The notes: generated by a model from the letters alone, not told the origin. 64,000 bases of DNA from Muribaculaceae bacterium (GCA_017555085.1 JAFZHD010000028.1:1-64000), one strand, 5' to 3'. Numbered from the stretch's first letter, positions 51,947-62,569 are shown. Program-made: numbers and translations.

Positions 51947-53026
51947 ATGAAGAAATTATTTTTAGCGATGGCCTTGTGTGCGGCCTCTTTGGCTTATGCG
52001 GCAGAGCCTGTGTTTTATGATGCGCGTCAGTATGAAATTACTGGTTCGGTAGTTAAGGACGCCGAAAATCCTTGGAATCGTCTTCCGGTTGAACTTAAAG
52101 ATACTTTGCGTGGCGAGTTGTATGACCTCGGTTGCAACACTGCTGGTATGTCGGTGCGCTTTTCGTCTAACACTACATCTATTAGAGTGAAATGGAAATC
52201 GGTGTTGAAACGCCGCATGAATCACATGACCCCGACCGGTATTCGTGGCCTTGACCTGTATATGCTTCAAGATGATAATACATGGACTTTTGTGAGCAGC
52301 GTTCGCCCCAATGTGAATAGCAAAAATTCTAACTACTCGGTGGTTAACGGCATGTTGCCCAAAGAACGCGAATACATGATGTATTTGCCTTTGTATGATG
52401 GCGTTGACAGTCTTTATATCGGTGTTGACTCAGCGGCTTCAATCGCAGCGCCCAAGGTAAATCTTCCCGTTTGCGAAAAGCCTATTGTGATGTATGGTAC
52501 AAGCATTTTGCAAGGCGGCTGTGCAACTCGTGCAGGTATGGCTCACACCAACATCTTGCAACGCGAACTTAACCGCGAGGTTATTAATCTCGGCTTCAGC
52601 GGCAATGCCCGCCTAGATATGCCTATCGCCGAATTGATGGGCGCGATTGATGCTGGCTTATATGTAATTGATGTGTTGCCCAACAACACTACCGAAAACT
52701 TGAAGAAAAACATTGAGCCTTTCTATCGCACGTTGCGTGCCGCAAATCCTGCCGTACCCGTGTTGCTTATCGAAAGCCCCATGTTTCCTATCTATCGTTT
52801 CTGTCCCGATGTGGAAAAGGCTTTGCGCGAGAAAAATCAGGTACTCAAAGATTTTTATGACAAACTCATAGCCGAAGGCGTCACAGATGTTTATTATATG
52901 ACAGCCGAAGAAATTATGGGTGATGATGTTGAAGGTACTGTTGACAACTATCATTTCACAGATAAGGCTTTCCGTTATTTTGCCGACCAAATGCTCCCTC
53001 TTATTGAAAAGTATTCGTTGAAATAA
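51947..53026 (+). CDS. Secreted SGNH/GDSL hydrolase
   Basis: A 359-aa exported esterase-type enzyme. The ATG at 51947 gives a signal peptide (MKKLFLAMALCAASLAYA). Residues about 25-165 form a beta-sandwich domain found before SGNH domains in Bacteroidetes carbohydrate esterases. The SGNH part carries the four blocks: PIVMYGTSILQGG (Ser nucleophile), INLGFSGNA (Gly/Asn), VIDVLPNNT (Asn) and VDNYHFTDKAF (Asp-His). A likely job is deacylation of a glycan or of peptidoglycan. It is directly upstream of the three GHL10 genes, in the same direction, but separated from them by a strong terminator. Confidence 0.88.
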   Translation: MKKLFLAMALCAASLAYAAEPVFYDARQYEITGSVVKDAENPWNRLPVELKDTLRGELYDLGCNTAGMSVRFSSNTTSIRVKWKSVLKRRMNHMTPTGIRGLDLYMLQDDNTWTFVSSVRPNVNSKNSNYSVVNGMLPKEREYMMYLPLYDGVDSLYIGVDSAASIAAPKVNLPVCEKPIVMYGTSILQGGCATRAGMAHTNILQRELNREVINLGFSGNARLDMPIAELMGAIDAGLYVIDVLPNNTTENLKKNIEPFYRTLRAANPAVPVLLIESPMFPIYRFCPDVEKALREKNQVLKDFYDKLIAEGVTDVYYMTAEEIMGDDVEGTVDNYHFTDKAFRYFADQMLPLIEKYSLK

Positions 53027-53050
53027 GATAGCAAAACACAGCATATCGTG

Positions 53051-53097
53051 CCCGCCATTATTGCTCATAGCGAGTGATGATGGCGGGTGTGCTTTTT
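53051..53097 (+). terminator. Terminator of the SGNH gene
   Basis: A 16-bp stem between 53051-53066 and 53072-53087 with three G-T pairs and a 5-base loop, then GCTTTTT. Confidence 0.85.
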
Positions 53098-53299
53098 GTG
53101 TAGGGTGGGGCGGTTTTAACCCCTTTTGCCGATGTAATTCACCAAATTAAGTTAAGAATGCGCCTTAATACATGTGAAATGGTCGTAGTTTCCGAAATAT
53201 TTGCTATTTTTGCCGTAAATTCCCCATTGTATTGTCGTGGGGATTGGCCTGACATATTGGAAAATAACAAAAAAATAGTAATAACCTTAAATTTAAATT

Positions 53300-56200
53300 A
53301 TGCTCAAAAATTTTAAGCAATTATTGGTCGCGGTGTCTTTGCTGAGCTTTATAGCCGGAAACGCTTTTGCTGCCAATACCAAGCGTGAATTGCGTTCGGC
53401 ATGGTTCACGACAGTATGGGGTATTGACTGGCCCTCAACAACCGGAACATCATCGTCGGCACAGTCTTCACAAAAAAATCAGATGATTCAATATCTCGAC
53501 GGATTTGAAGCAACAAACATGAACGGCTCATGTTTTCAAGTTCGCTCAATGGGCGATGCCATGTATCCGTCAAAATATGCGCCTTGGTCAAGTTATTTGA
53601 CCGGGTCTCGCGGCACAGACCCCGGTTGGGACCCGTTGGCATTTTTTGTAGAGGAGTCACACAAGCGCGGTTTGGAAGCCTATGTTTGGTTAAATCCCTA
53701 CCGTTGGTCATCGGGTACAGCATGGTCAACTGCGATGGACAAGCAATGGGAATCGGCCGGTATGTTCATTGCTGGTACACAAAACACATCATACATAGTG
53801 TTTAACCCCGCATTACCCGAAACTCGTCAGCTTATCGTAAATGTGGTTGAAGAAATTTTGGATAACTACAATGTTGATGGTATTCTCTTTGACGACTATT
53901 TCTATCCTAGCGGTGGTACTGCCGAAACATCAAGTGCACCCGACTATAACGACTATAAATCAAGCGGAACAAATTTGTCATTCGGTGATTGGCGTCGTGA
54001 AAATGTCAACAAGATGGTTAAAGAAGTATATGATGCAATTCAGGCAAAACGCCCCGATGTTCGCTTTGGTATCAGCCCCGCTGGTGTGTCAAGCAAATCG
54101 GCGAGCAAACATGGACTTTCTTCGCCCTCTTCTTATGGAGTGTCGGCAAGCGACTGGCAGTATGACCAGATTTATAGCGACCCCTTGGCATGGCTTGCAG
54201 AAGGTACAATCGACTTTATTTCGCCACAATGCTATTGGCCCACAACTCACTCAACAGCACCGTATGAAAAATTGACTAAATGGTGGAGTTATGCTGCGCC
54301 CAAATTTGGCCGTCATTATTACGCGAGCCAAGAATCGTCAGACCTTGGTGGCGACTTGACAAACAACACAAACGGTTGGACCGAAATGAACAAGCAGATT
54401 TTATTCAACCGTCAGTATGACACTAACAATGCACCTGGTACAATTTTTTATAGTGCTGCATATATTAACGGTCACAAGGCCGATGGCCTTGGCGATTACT
54501 TGAAAGCCAATGCATTTGCTTACAAATCGCTTACTCCTGTTGTTACATGGAAAAACGGTAGCACTTATGGCAAGGTTGCAAATGCTGCATATAATAATGG
54601 TACACTCTCATGGACCGAAACCACAAATGGTAATGCGATTATCCGTTACACAGTGTATGCAATGCCCATGTCGGTTACAATCAATCAAGCCAAAGCAAGC
54701 GATGGCGACGGTTTTGCAGTAGAATATCTCCAAGATGTTGTATATGGCGGAACATACACAGTTGATGCTGATAAACGCAGCAATTATTGGTATGCAGTGT
54801 GTGTTTATGACGGTTATGGTCGTGAACATGAGGCTGCTATCGTGGGTTATCCCGAAGGTGATTCGCCCAAGGCCACTCTTTTGTCGCCCATTAATGGCGC
54901 AACTGCTCAATGGTCACAAGAGTTTAGTTGGAGCGCAGTGAGCAATGCCACTTATGTGCTTGAAATTGCCGATAACTCATCGTTCTCAACTATCAAAATT
55001 CAAAAGACAGGTATCAGCAACAATTCGGTAACTGTTGACCTCGGTGCGTTGGAATCGGTTAAGACTCATTATTGGCGAGTTCGCACAACCCAAAGCGGCA
55101 AACTCGAATCGGTGAGTGATGTTGCAACATTCACTACAACAACTCGCCCAAGTGCGCCCAAAACCACACTTTTGTCACCTGCAAACGGTGCCGAAATTGA
55201 TGAAAATTTTGCGTTTACATGGAGCGCAGTAACTTGCGACAACTACACATTGCAAGTGTCGGCACAACGCGACTTCTCTACACTTAAATATGAAAAGACT
55301 CTTGCCGAAACATCTCATGTGATGAAATTGTCGTTGCTCGGCAAAGGCACATTCTATTGGCGAGTAATCACATCGGGCAGCGGTCTTGAAAACACCGAGT
55401 CAGATGTTCGCTCGTTTAACATAGCCAAAGTTGATGTCGGCAATTTCGAAGCTGGTTATGAGATAATGGTTGACAAAGATAACGACTCATATTCTGATAT
55501 GGGAACAGTTACCGTTAATAGCGTATGGTTCCGCTCGGTGCTTGATGATTATCAAAATATCTCGTTTGCTCAAAACGGTTCGTTTAACCGCTCATTCTGT
55601 GCTGTTGGCGATTATGTTTATGTGGCATCGCGTTCTGAAAACTCATCTTCGGCAACTATCTATCTTCGCAAATATGACGGCAACACAGGCGAAATTGTTA
55701 GCGATATCATTCTCGGCGATGAAGGCAAGGTTGCTTACTATCCTTGTAACACAGTCGTTAAAGACTCAAAAGGTAATATCTGCATTGCAAACCTCTCGCT
55801 AAACATCAGTTCAACTCCCATCGTGTTGCATAAAGTTGACCTTGAAACAGGTAATTTGACACAGTTGGCGTCGTTGACTTATAGCGGCACGACATCTCGT
55901 TGCGACCACATTCAGTTGACAGGTGATATTGAAACAGGAAACTATAAGGTATATGCCGGATTTGCTAAGTCGAAACGCGTAGTTCGTTGGTCGTTCACTA
56001 ACGGCGTTTTGTCTAAAACCGAATACTGCTCATTGAAATCGTTCTATCCTTCAAATTTGAGCAATCCCGGTACTGCACCCCTGATTATTCCCATTGATGA
56101 TAACACATTCTTCTTCAAAGGTGGTGATACACAGTTGACAAAATACTCGTTCACAGACGGCTCGATTCTTGACTCTTTTAACAACAAGCAAGCATTGCAG

Positions 56201-56656
56201 GCACAATCGGTAGTAGCAAACGGTTGTACTTGGTTTGAGATGAACGGTTCAAAATATGTAGTATATCCTTCATCTGACTTCTTGTCGGGAGGTTATAAGT
56301 TCAATGTAGTCAAGACCGATTCATCATTGTCATATAGCGCAATGTCGCTTATGTGGACATTGCCCAAAGACGGTATGGGTTCGGTTGAAAGCACTACTTA
56401 TCAAGCCCTTGCCGACTATGTTGAGATTGACAAAGGTTATGTGAGATTGTATTTGTTTGTGCCTGGCGACGGCTTGTGTGCTTATGACATTATTGACACA
56501 TCTATTTGTGGCGTTGACAGAGTCGGCGTAAGCCAATCGGCAGTAACAGAGGTGGCTCGTTATGACTTGTTCGGCCGATTGCTTTCACAACCCTCACAAG
56601 GTGTGAACATCGTTAAGATGAGCGACGGTACAACTCGCAAGGTAATAGTGAAATAA
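53300..56656 (+). CDS. GHL10-family secreted glycoside hydrolase, long form, copy 1
   Basis: An 1118-aa exported protein. Signal peptide about 1-24 (ending NAFA). Residues about 28-330 form the GHL10 (DUF187) barrel with KRELRSAWFTTVWGIDWP, GLEAYVWLNPYRW, GILFDDYFYP (near 195, candidate acidic catalytic residues) and FGISPAGV (near 255). Two fibronectin-type repeats lie at about 530-720 (TLLSPINGA, TLLSPANGAE), then a beta-propeller-like region (about 735-1080), and a short tail YDLFGRLLSQP...GVNIVKM at the C-terminus. The tail resembles type IX secretion sorting domains. Family members are thought to act on peptidoglycan-like or other glycans; the substrate is not established. A TATTTTTG box at 53205-53212 may start transcription. 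It shares domain order with the copy at 58461. Confidence 0.85.
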   Translation: MLKNFKQLLVAVSLLSFIAGNAFAANTKRELRSAWFTTVWGIDWPSTTGTSSSAQSSQKNQMIQYLDGFEATNMNGSCFQVRSMGDAMYPSKYAPWSSYLTGSRGTDPGWDPLAFFVEESHKRGLEAYVWLNPYRWSSGTAWSTAMDKQWESAGMFIAGTQNTSYIVFNPALPETRQLIVNVVEEILDNYNVDGILFDDYFYPSGGTAETSSAPDYNDYKSSGTNLSFGDWRRENVNKMVKEVYDAIQAKRPDVRFGISPAGVSSKSASKHGLSSPSSYGVSASDWQYDQIYSDPLAWLAEGTIDFISPQCYWPTTHSTAPYEKLTKWWSYAAPKFGRHYYASQESSDLGGDLTNNTNGWTEMNKQILFNRQYDTNNAPGTIFYSAAYINGHKADGLGDYLKANAFAYKSLTPVVTWKNGSTYGKVANAAYNNGTLSWTETTNGNAIIRYTVYAMPMSVTINQAKASDGDGFAVEYLQDVVYGGTYTVDADKRSNYWYAVCVYDGYGREHEAAIVGYPEGDSPKATLLSPINGATAQWSQEFSWSAVSNATYVLEIADNSSFSTIKIQKTGISNNSVTVDLGALESVKTHYWRVRTTQSGKLESVSDVATFTTTTRPSAPKTTLLSPANGAEIDENFAFTWSAVTCDNYTLQVSAQRDFSTLKYEKTLAETSHVMKLSLLGKGTFYWRVITSGSGLENTESDVRSFNIAKVDVGNFEAGYEIMVDKDNDSYSDMGTVTVNSVWFRSVLDDYQNISFAQNGSFNRSFCAVGDYVYVASRSENSSSATIYLRKYDGNTGEIVSDIILGDEGKVAYYPCNTVVKDSKGNICIANLSLNISSTPIVLHKVDLETGNLTQLASLTYSGTTSRCDHIQLTGDIETGNYKVYAGFAKSKRVVRWSFTNGVLSKTEYCSLKSFYPSNLSNPGTAPLIIPIDDNTFFFKGGDTQLTKYSFTDGSILDSFNNKQALQAQSVVANGCTWFEMNGSKYVVYPSSDFLSGGYKFNVVKTDSSLSYSAMSLMWTLPKDGMGSVESTTYQALADYVEIDKGYVRLYLFVPGDGLCAYDIIDTSICGVDRVGVSQSAVTEVARYDLFGRLLSQPSQGVNIVKMSDGTTRKVIVK

Positions 56657-56787
56657 GATAAACCAATCATTGATAGCAAAAGCGTGGGTCGCAAAGACTC
56701 GCGCTTTTGTGCTTTTTTATGGGTAAATGAGTTTTGTTTCGGCGAAATTTATTAAGTTTGCCGTCAAATCCTTAAAACAGAAATATC

Positions 56788-58323
56788 ATGTCGATAAAAG
56801 CAATAACAGCCGCCCTGCTATTGGCGGCAACATCGATGAGTGTATTCTCAGCTAACCCCAAACGCGAAATGCGTTCTACATGGCTCACGACAGTTGAAAA
56901 CATTGATTGGCCGTCGGTTAGGGGAGTGGGCGATTCAATTCAGCAAATACAGAAAAATGAGTTGTGTGTGATACTTGACAGTCTTGAAGCTGTTAACATG
57001 ACCTCAACATGTCTGCAAGTGCGCTCTATGGCCGATGCCATGTATCCGTCAAAATATGCGCCTTGGTCTTATTATTTGACCAACGAGCGTGGCGTTGACC
57101 CTGGATGGAATCCGTTGGCATTCTTTGTTGATGAGGCTCACAAGCGAGGTCTTGAAGCCTATGTGTGGCTCAATCCCTATCGTTGGGCGCAAGAGTTGAG
57201 ATGGGACACTCCCATGGATAACAAGTGGAAAGATGCCGATATGTTTATCACGGGCGATGACGGCGAGTATGTCACATTCAATCCCGCTTTGCCCGCAACA
57301 CGCCAACTAATAGTGAATGTAGTTAAAGAAATTCTTGAAAACTACGCCATTGACGGCATCATCTTTGACGACTATTTCTATCCCGGCGGTGGCACTACCG
57401 AGGGCGAAAACGCACCCGATATTGAAGAATATAAAGCAAGTGGTACAACGATGTCAATAGGCGATTGGCGCCGTCGTAATGTGAACGATATGGTGGCCGA
57501 TGTCTATAATGCAATTCAAGCGACAAAACCACATGTGCGCTTTGGCATAAGCCCCGCAGGAGTTACCCGTCAGTCGGCCGATGATTATGGCGTAAACACC
57601 GATTTGCTCGGTGTTGCCCGCGATTGGCAGTATGACAAAATTTATTCTGATCCCTTGACTTGGTATGTTGAGGGAACGGTAGATTTTGTGTCTCCGCAGT
57701 TGTATTGGAAAACTGACCATAAGACCAACCCCTTTGGTCCGTTGTCAGATTGGTGGAGCGAGACTGCAAAGCAATATAATAGACATTTTTATGCGAGTCA
57801 TGCAGTGTATTATTTGGCTAAAGAGCCAACGCGTGCAAATATGGAAGAAATGGGGCAACAGGTGTTGCATTGTCGTCAGCACACCGATAATAATGCTGCC
57901 GGTAGCATCTATTTCAGCACTAAAAATGTGAATGGACCTGCTGCCGACAAATTGGGCCAATATCTCAAAGAGGACCTATATGCCACTCCCGTGCTTGTGC
58001 CGATAGTGGAATGGAAACATGGTAAGGACTATGGCAAGGTTGAGAACTTATCATTGTCAAAAGACGGTGAGTTGACATGGTCGGCACCTGTAAATGCTGA
58101 TGATGCGTTGATTCGCTTCACTGTTTATGCAGTGCCCGATGGTGTGATGATGGACCAAGCATTAGCCGCAGATGGCGACGGTTTCAATGCCAAATATCTG
58201 CAAAAAGTTGTGTATGGCAACGCATATCAAATTCCGGCCGATAAACAGAATGGCTATTGGTATGCAGTGTGTGCCTATGACGGCTATGGCCGTGAGCATA
58301 CACCAGTCAGTGTGGGCGAGTAG
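56788..58323 (+). CDS. GHL10-family secreted glycoside hydrolase, short form
   Basis: A 511-aa exported protein with the GHL10 barrel (KREMRSTWLTTVENIDWPS, GLEAYVWLNPYRW, GIIFDDYFYPGGG, FGISPAGVTR) and the small domain after it, ending at YDGYGREHTPVSVGE. The matching point in the two longer copies is where their fibronectin-like repeats begin, so this copy lacks the repeats, the propeller and the sorting tail. The end looks clean, with a stop and no decayed coding after it, so it is a real shorter form rather than a broken gene. Without the tail it should stay in the periplasm if the others are surface-exported. A TAAGTTTG box lies at 56753-56760. Confidence 0.85.
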   Translation: MSIKAITAALLLAATSMSVFSANPKREMRSTWLTTVENIDWPSVRGVGDSIQQIQKNELCVILDSLEAVNMTSTCLQVRSMADAMYPSKYAPWSYYLTNERGVDPGWNPLAFFVDEAHKRGLEAYVWLNPYRWAQELRWDTPMDNKWKDADMFITGDDGEYVTFNPALPATRQLIVNVVKEILENYAIDGIIFDDYFYPGGGTTEGENAPDIEEYKASGTTMSIGDWRRRNVNDMVADVYNAIQATKPHVRFGISPAGVTRQSADDYGVNTDLLGVARDWQYDKIYSDPLTWYVEGTVDFVSPQLYWKTDHKTNPFGPLSDWWSETAKQYNRHFYASHAVYYLAKEPTRANMEEMGQQVLHCRQHTDNNAAGSIYFSTKNVNGPAADKLGQYLKEDLYATPVLVPIVEWKHGKDYGKVENLSLSKDGELTWSAPVNADDALIRFTVYAVPDGVMMDQALAADGDGFNAKYLQKVVYGNAYQIPADKQNGYWYAVCAYDGYGREHTPVSVGE

Positions 58324-58460
58324 GACGCGATGTTATGTTAAAATATGGTGTAAAAGCGAGTCGGTATCGGCTCGCTTTTGCTTTTTTGCTTATAAATTAT
58401 GTAAATACAATGATTTTTAGTAAGTTTGCCAATTAAAACTAAAACCTTAAATTGAAATTG

Positions 58461-61400
58461 ATGAAAAAGAAATTTACTCGAGTATTAGTCTCAGCATTAA
58501 TGTTGAGCACAGTGGTAGGCACTTTATTTGCTGCCAATCCCAAACGAGAGATGCGTTCGACTTGGTTCACAACCGTTGAAAATATCGACTGGCCCACCAA
58601 GCGAGGTACAAGCGCATCGGTTCAAGCAACACAAAAACAAGAAATGTTGACGTTCCTCGACAAAATGGAGGAAATGAAGTTGACCTCAACATGCTTGCAG
58701 GTACGCTCAATGGGCGATGCCATATATCCGTCGCAATATGCGCCTTGGTCTTATTATTTGACTGGAACTCGTGGCGTAGACCCTGGTTGGGACCCCTTGG
58801 CATATTTTGTTGAAGAAGCACATAAACGCGGCATCGAAGCCTATGTGTGGCTTAACCCTTACCGTTGGTCAAGCGGAACACAATGGAGCACCGATATGGA
58901 TAAGGCATGGCAAGATGCTAATATGCTCATCGCAGGTACTGAAAACACGTCATATATAACATACAATCCTGCGTTGCCCGAAACACGTCAACTGATAGTG
59001 AATGTTGTCAAAGAAATATTGAACAATTATGCCATTGACGGTGTGATTTTTGACGACTATTTTTATCCAAGTGGTGGTACTACCGAAACATCAAGCGCAC
59101 CCGATTATAGCCATTATAAAGCAAGCGGCACATCAATGTCGATAGGCGATTGGCGCCGTCGCAATGTGAACGATATGGTGGCTGATGTTTATAACGCTAT
59201 CAAGGAATTGAAGCCCGATGTTCGTTTTGGTATCTCACCCGCCGGTGTGTCAAAAAACGGTGCATCTCGCTACGGAATTTCAACTTCACTCATTAGCAAA
59301 GCAAGCGACTGGCAATATGCACAAATTTACTCTGATCCCTTGGCATGGCTCGAAGAGGGTACAGTTGACTTTGTGTCACCTCAGTTGTATTGGATTACTA
59401 CTCACTCAACTAATGGTTTCGGCCCCTTGGCAGAATGGTGGAGTGATGTTGCTGCAAATTATTTTAACCGTCATTTCTATGCAAGTCATTCGGTTTCATT
59501 CTTGGCAAGTGCCGATACACAAAAGAACTGGACTGAAATGGGCCAACAAGTAAGTTACAGCCGTCAATATACTAAAAACAACGCTCCCGGTAGCATCTAT
59601 TTCAGTACAAAGAATGTTTATGGTCCTGGTGCAAAAGGCTTGGGTACATACTTGATTAACGACCAATACTCAACTCCCGCGCTCGTTCCCGTTACTGGTT
59701 GGAAATCAGGTTCGGTTTATGGCAAAGTGGCCGATTTGAAATATGAAAACGGCACATTAACATGGACTCCTACTGTTAACGGCAATGCAATTATCCGTTA
59801 TACTGTATATGCAATCCCCATGAGCGTTACTATCGATGACGCCAAGGCTGCTGACGGTGACGGTTTTGATGTAAAATACTTGCAAAAAGTAGTGTATGGC
59901 AACTCATTTAACTTGCCCGCCGATGCGCAAGCAAACTGTTGGTATGTAGTAAGTGTTTATGATGGTTATGGTCGTGAACATGAGGCAACTATCGTGAATT
60001 ATCCCGAAGGTGAATCGGAAGTGGTAACACTCGTGGCGCCTGTTAATGGTGCACTTGCCGCATGGGAACAAGAATTTTCTTGGAGCAATGTGGCAGATGC
60101 TACATACTCTCTTGAAGTTTCTGACAACGAAGCTTTCACTACAATGGTGTTGCAGGAAAAGAATCTTGAAACAAATGTGTTGAAAGTTGACCTCAGCGAT
60201 TTGAAATCGGCTACTGCATATTTCTGGCGTGTTCGCACTTCTCAAAAAGGCAAACTTGAATCAGTGAGCAAAACCGAATCGTTTGTGACTGCAACACGCG
60301 AGGCTGCACCACAAGTTCAACTCATTTATCCCGCTAACGGTGCAAAACTCGAAGAAGATGTCACATTTATGTGGTCGGCAGTAGAATGTGATGAATACAC
60401 ACTCGAAATGTCAGACACACAAGATTTCACAAAAGTGCTTTATAAAAAGACTCTAACAGATGCTGTTCATCCCTTTACATTGTCAATTCTCGGCAAAGGC
60501 ACATTCTATTGGAGAGTTAAAAGTTCAGGCAAGATATTGACCGACACTTATTCAGCAGTCAATAGTTTTGAAATCACAAAGATAACTGTCGGAAACTTTG
60601 AAGCAGGTTATACCGTTAAGATTGATAAAGACAATGACTCTTATGAACAAAAAGGCAATGTTGCTATCAACAGCATTTGGTTCCGTTCGGTATCTGAGGA
60701 TTACAACAACATTCAATTTGGCAACAGTGGCTCTTTCAACCGCACATTCTGCGTTGTAGGCAACACAGTTTATATGTCGGGCCGTTCAGAAAACTCATCT
60801 GGTGCAACTCCATATTTGCGCAAGTTTGACGGTCAAACAGGTGAAATTCTCGGAGATATCATTCTTGGCGACGAGGCTAAACTCGCATACTATCCTTGTA
60901 ACCAAGTGATGAAAGATTCAAAAGGCAATGTCTGCATCGCCAACTTGTCGCTCAATATCAGTTCAACACCCGTTGTGGTGCATAAAGTTGACCTTGAAAC
61001 AGGTGCTCTTACACAGATCGCATCGCTCACATATAGCGGCTCATCATCTCGTTGCGACCATGTGACTTTGACAGGCGATGTTGAAGCAGGTAATTTTGCC
61101 GTTTATGGCGCATTTGCAAAGGCGAAAGTCGTTGTTCGTTGGAGTTTTGAAAATGGCGTTGCCAAATCACAAGATGTTTGCACGCTTGCATCACTCTATC
61201 CTACAAGTGCAACAGTTCTCGGCACGGCACCTCGCGTAATTGTTATAGATGATAATTCATTCTTTGTGATTGGTGGTGAAACACAGTTGGCACGATATGA
61301 CTTCGCGACAGGCAAAATGACTGATTCATTCACTAACAACATGGATATGGAACCCGTTGCTGGCGAAGCAAATGGTGGTACATGGTTTACAATGAACGGT

Positions 61401-61805
61401 ACAAATTATATGGTATATGCTTATGCCGATTACACAGATGCAAATGGCCATCAATTCAACATCGTTAAAACCGATGAAAACCTCTCTTACAAGTCAATGG
61501 AATTGATGTGGACATTCCCCAAAAACGGTATGGGTGCAGTGAGCAGCACAACATTCCAAGCCGATGCTGACTATGTGAAAGTGGGCGAGGGCATGGTTCG
61601 TTTCTATGTGTTTGTTCCCGGCAATGGCTTGTGTGCCTATGAATTGGTTGACACCAGCGTTAGCGGACTTGAATCAGTTGTTGAAGGTGTTGCCACAGAA
61701 GTTGCTCGTTATGACCTTTCTGGTCGCTTGGTGGCAAAACCCGTTAAAGGTGTTAATATCGTGAAAATGAGCGACGGAACAGTTAAGAAAGTGATCGTGA
61801 AATAA
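58461..61805 (+). CDS. GHL10-family secreted glycoside hydrolase, long form, copy 2
   Basis: A 1114-aa exported protein with the same order of parts as the first copy: signal peptide (ending TLFAA), GHL10 barrel with GVIFDDYFYPSGG near residue 194 and FGISPAGVSK, two fibronectin-type repeats, propeller-like region and the tail YDLSGRLVAKPVKGVNIVKM. I start it at the ATG at 58461, since the extension to 58452 uses TTG and spoils the signal peptide. A TAAGTTTG box at 58421-58428 and the sequence CCTTAAATT just before the start are shared with the first copy. Comparing residues, copies 1 and 2 are alike along the whole length, including the tail. Confidence 0.85.
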   Translation: MKKKFTRVLVSALMLSTVVGTLFAANPKREMRSTWFTTVENIDWPTKRGTSASVQATQKQEMLTFLDKMEEMKLTSTCLQVRSMGDAIYPSQYAPWSYYLTGTRGVDPGWDPLAYFVEEAHKRGIEAYVWLNPYRWSSGTQWSTDMDKAWQDANMLIAGTENTSYITYNPALPETRQLIVNVVKEILNNYAIDGVIFDDYFYPSGGTTETSSAPDYSHYKASGTSMSIGDWRRRNVNDMVADVYNAIKELKPDVRFGISPAGVSKNGASRYGISTSLISKASDWQYAQIYSDPLAWLEEGTVDFVSPQLYWITTHSTNGFGPLAEWWSDVAANYFNRHFYASHSVSFLASADTQKNWTEMGQQVSYSRQYTKNNAPGSIYFSTKNVYGPGAKGLGTYLINDQYSTPALVPVTGWKSGSVYGKVADLKYENGTLTWTPTVNGNAIIRYTVYAIPMSVTIDDAKAADGDGFDVKYLQKVVYGNSFNLPADAQANCWYVVSVYDGYGREHEATIVNYPEGESEVVTLVAPVNGALAAWEQEFSWSNVADATYSLEVSDNEAFTTMVLQEKNLETNVLKVDLSDLKSATAYFWRVRTSQKGKLESVSKTESFVTATREAAPQVQLIYPANGAKLEEDVTFMWSAVECDEYTLEMSDTQDFTKVLYKKTLTDAVHPFTLSILGKGTFYWRVKSSGKILTDTYSAVNSFEITKITVGNFEAGYTVKIDKDNDSYEQKGNVAINSIWFRSVSEDYNNIQFGNSGSFNRTFCVVGNTVYMSGRSENSSGATPYLRKFDGQTGEILGDIILGDEAKLAYYPCNQVMKDSKGNVCIANLSLNISSTPVVVHKVDLETGALTQIASLTYSGSSSRCDHVTLTGDVEAGNFAVYGAFAKAKVVVRWSFENGVAKSQDVCTLASLYPTSATVLGTAPRVIVIDDNSFFVIGGETQLARYDFATGKMTDSFTNNMDMEPVAGEANGGTWFTMNGTNYMVYAYADYTDANGHQFNIVKTDENLSYKSMELMWTFPKNGMGAVSSTTFQADADYVKVGEGMVRFYVFVPGNGLCAYELVDTSVSGLESVVEGVATEVARYDLSGRLVAKPVKGVNIVKMSDGTVKKVIVK

Positions 61806-61902
61806 TCAGTTTTCAATCTCAATAAGTGAAAGCGTGAGCCGCTGAGGCTTGCGCTTTCTTTATTTTGTGGGGTTAAAAATCGGTTATTACGTTGTTTTTT
61901 AG

Positions 61903-61910
61903 TATTTTTG
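61903..61910 (+). promoter_or_regulatory. -7 element of the PASTA-rluD operon
   Basis: TATTTTTG, 63 bases before the ATG at 61973, with no clear -33 element. Confidence 0.4.
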
Positions 61911-61972
61911 CATTATTATTGCACAAAAGCGTGCATAAATGATGTATAGTCTAAATAATAGTAATTGATTTC

Positions 61973-62569
61973 ATGAAAAAGATATTTGAGTTTTTTAAGA
62001 ATCATCGCATTATTGCAAACTTGTTTTATATTATAGTTGCTTCACTGCTTATTATGTGGGGCGCATTGATTTGGCTTGATGTGTGGACCGGACATGGCAA
62101 AACATGTGAAGTGCCCGATGTTAAGGGTATGACATTTGACCAAGCACGAACCGCATTGGCCGAGGCTAGTTTGGAGGCGGTTTTGTCTGACTCTATTTTT
62201 ACAAAAGAGGCACAGCCAGGACAGGTTGTTGACCAAGTGCCACATGCCGGTGCGACAGTTAAGCCCGACAAGGCTGTTTATTTGACAATAAACGCATTTG
62301 CACGCAAGGCTGTGACAATGCCCAACTTTGACGGTATGCATCGCCGTCAAGTGGTTTCGGTACTTGAAAGTCTCGGTTTCTCTAATATCAGAGTTGTTGA
62401 GGTTGTGCACGAATACAAAGACGAGGTTGTCAGCGTGAAATATAACGGCTTGCCAATTAGTAAGGGTATGCGAGTACCTGTGTCGGCATCGTTGACAATA
62501 GAAGTGGGTAAAGGCTATGATGTAGATACCACTACAACAGTAAGTGACGAATTGGTTGAAGTTGAATAA
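61973..62569 (+). CDS. Membrane-anchored protein with two PASTA domains
   Basis: A 198-aa protein with one N-terminal transmembrane helix (about residues 13-33) and two PASTA domains outside: CEVPDVKGMTFDQARTALAE (about 43-108) and VTMPNFDGMHRRQVVSVLES (about 113-180). PASTA domains bind peptidoglycan fragments or beta-lactams in kinases and penicillin-binding proteins; here they stand alone without a kinase. The stop overlaps the rluD start as TAATG, so the two are translationally coupled. Confidence 0.88.
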   Translation: MKKIFEFFKNHRIIANLFYIIVASLLIMWGALIWLDVWTGHGKTCEVPDVKGMTFDQARTALAEASLEAVLSDSIFTKEAQPGQVVDQVPHAGATVKPDKAVYLTINAFARKAVTMPNFDGMHRRQVVSVLESLGFSNIRVVEVVHEYKDEVVSVKYNGLPISKGMRVPVSASLTIEVGKGYDVDTTTTVSDELVEVE

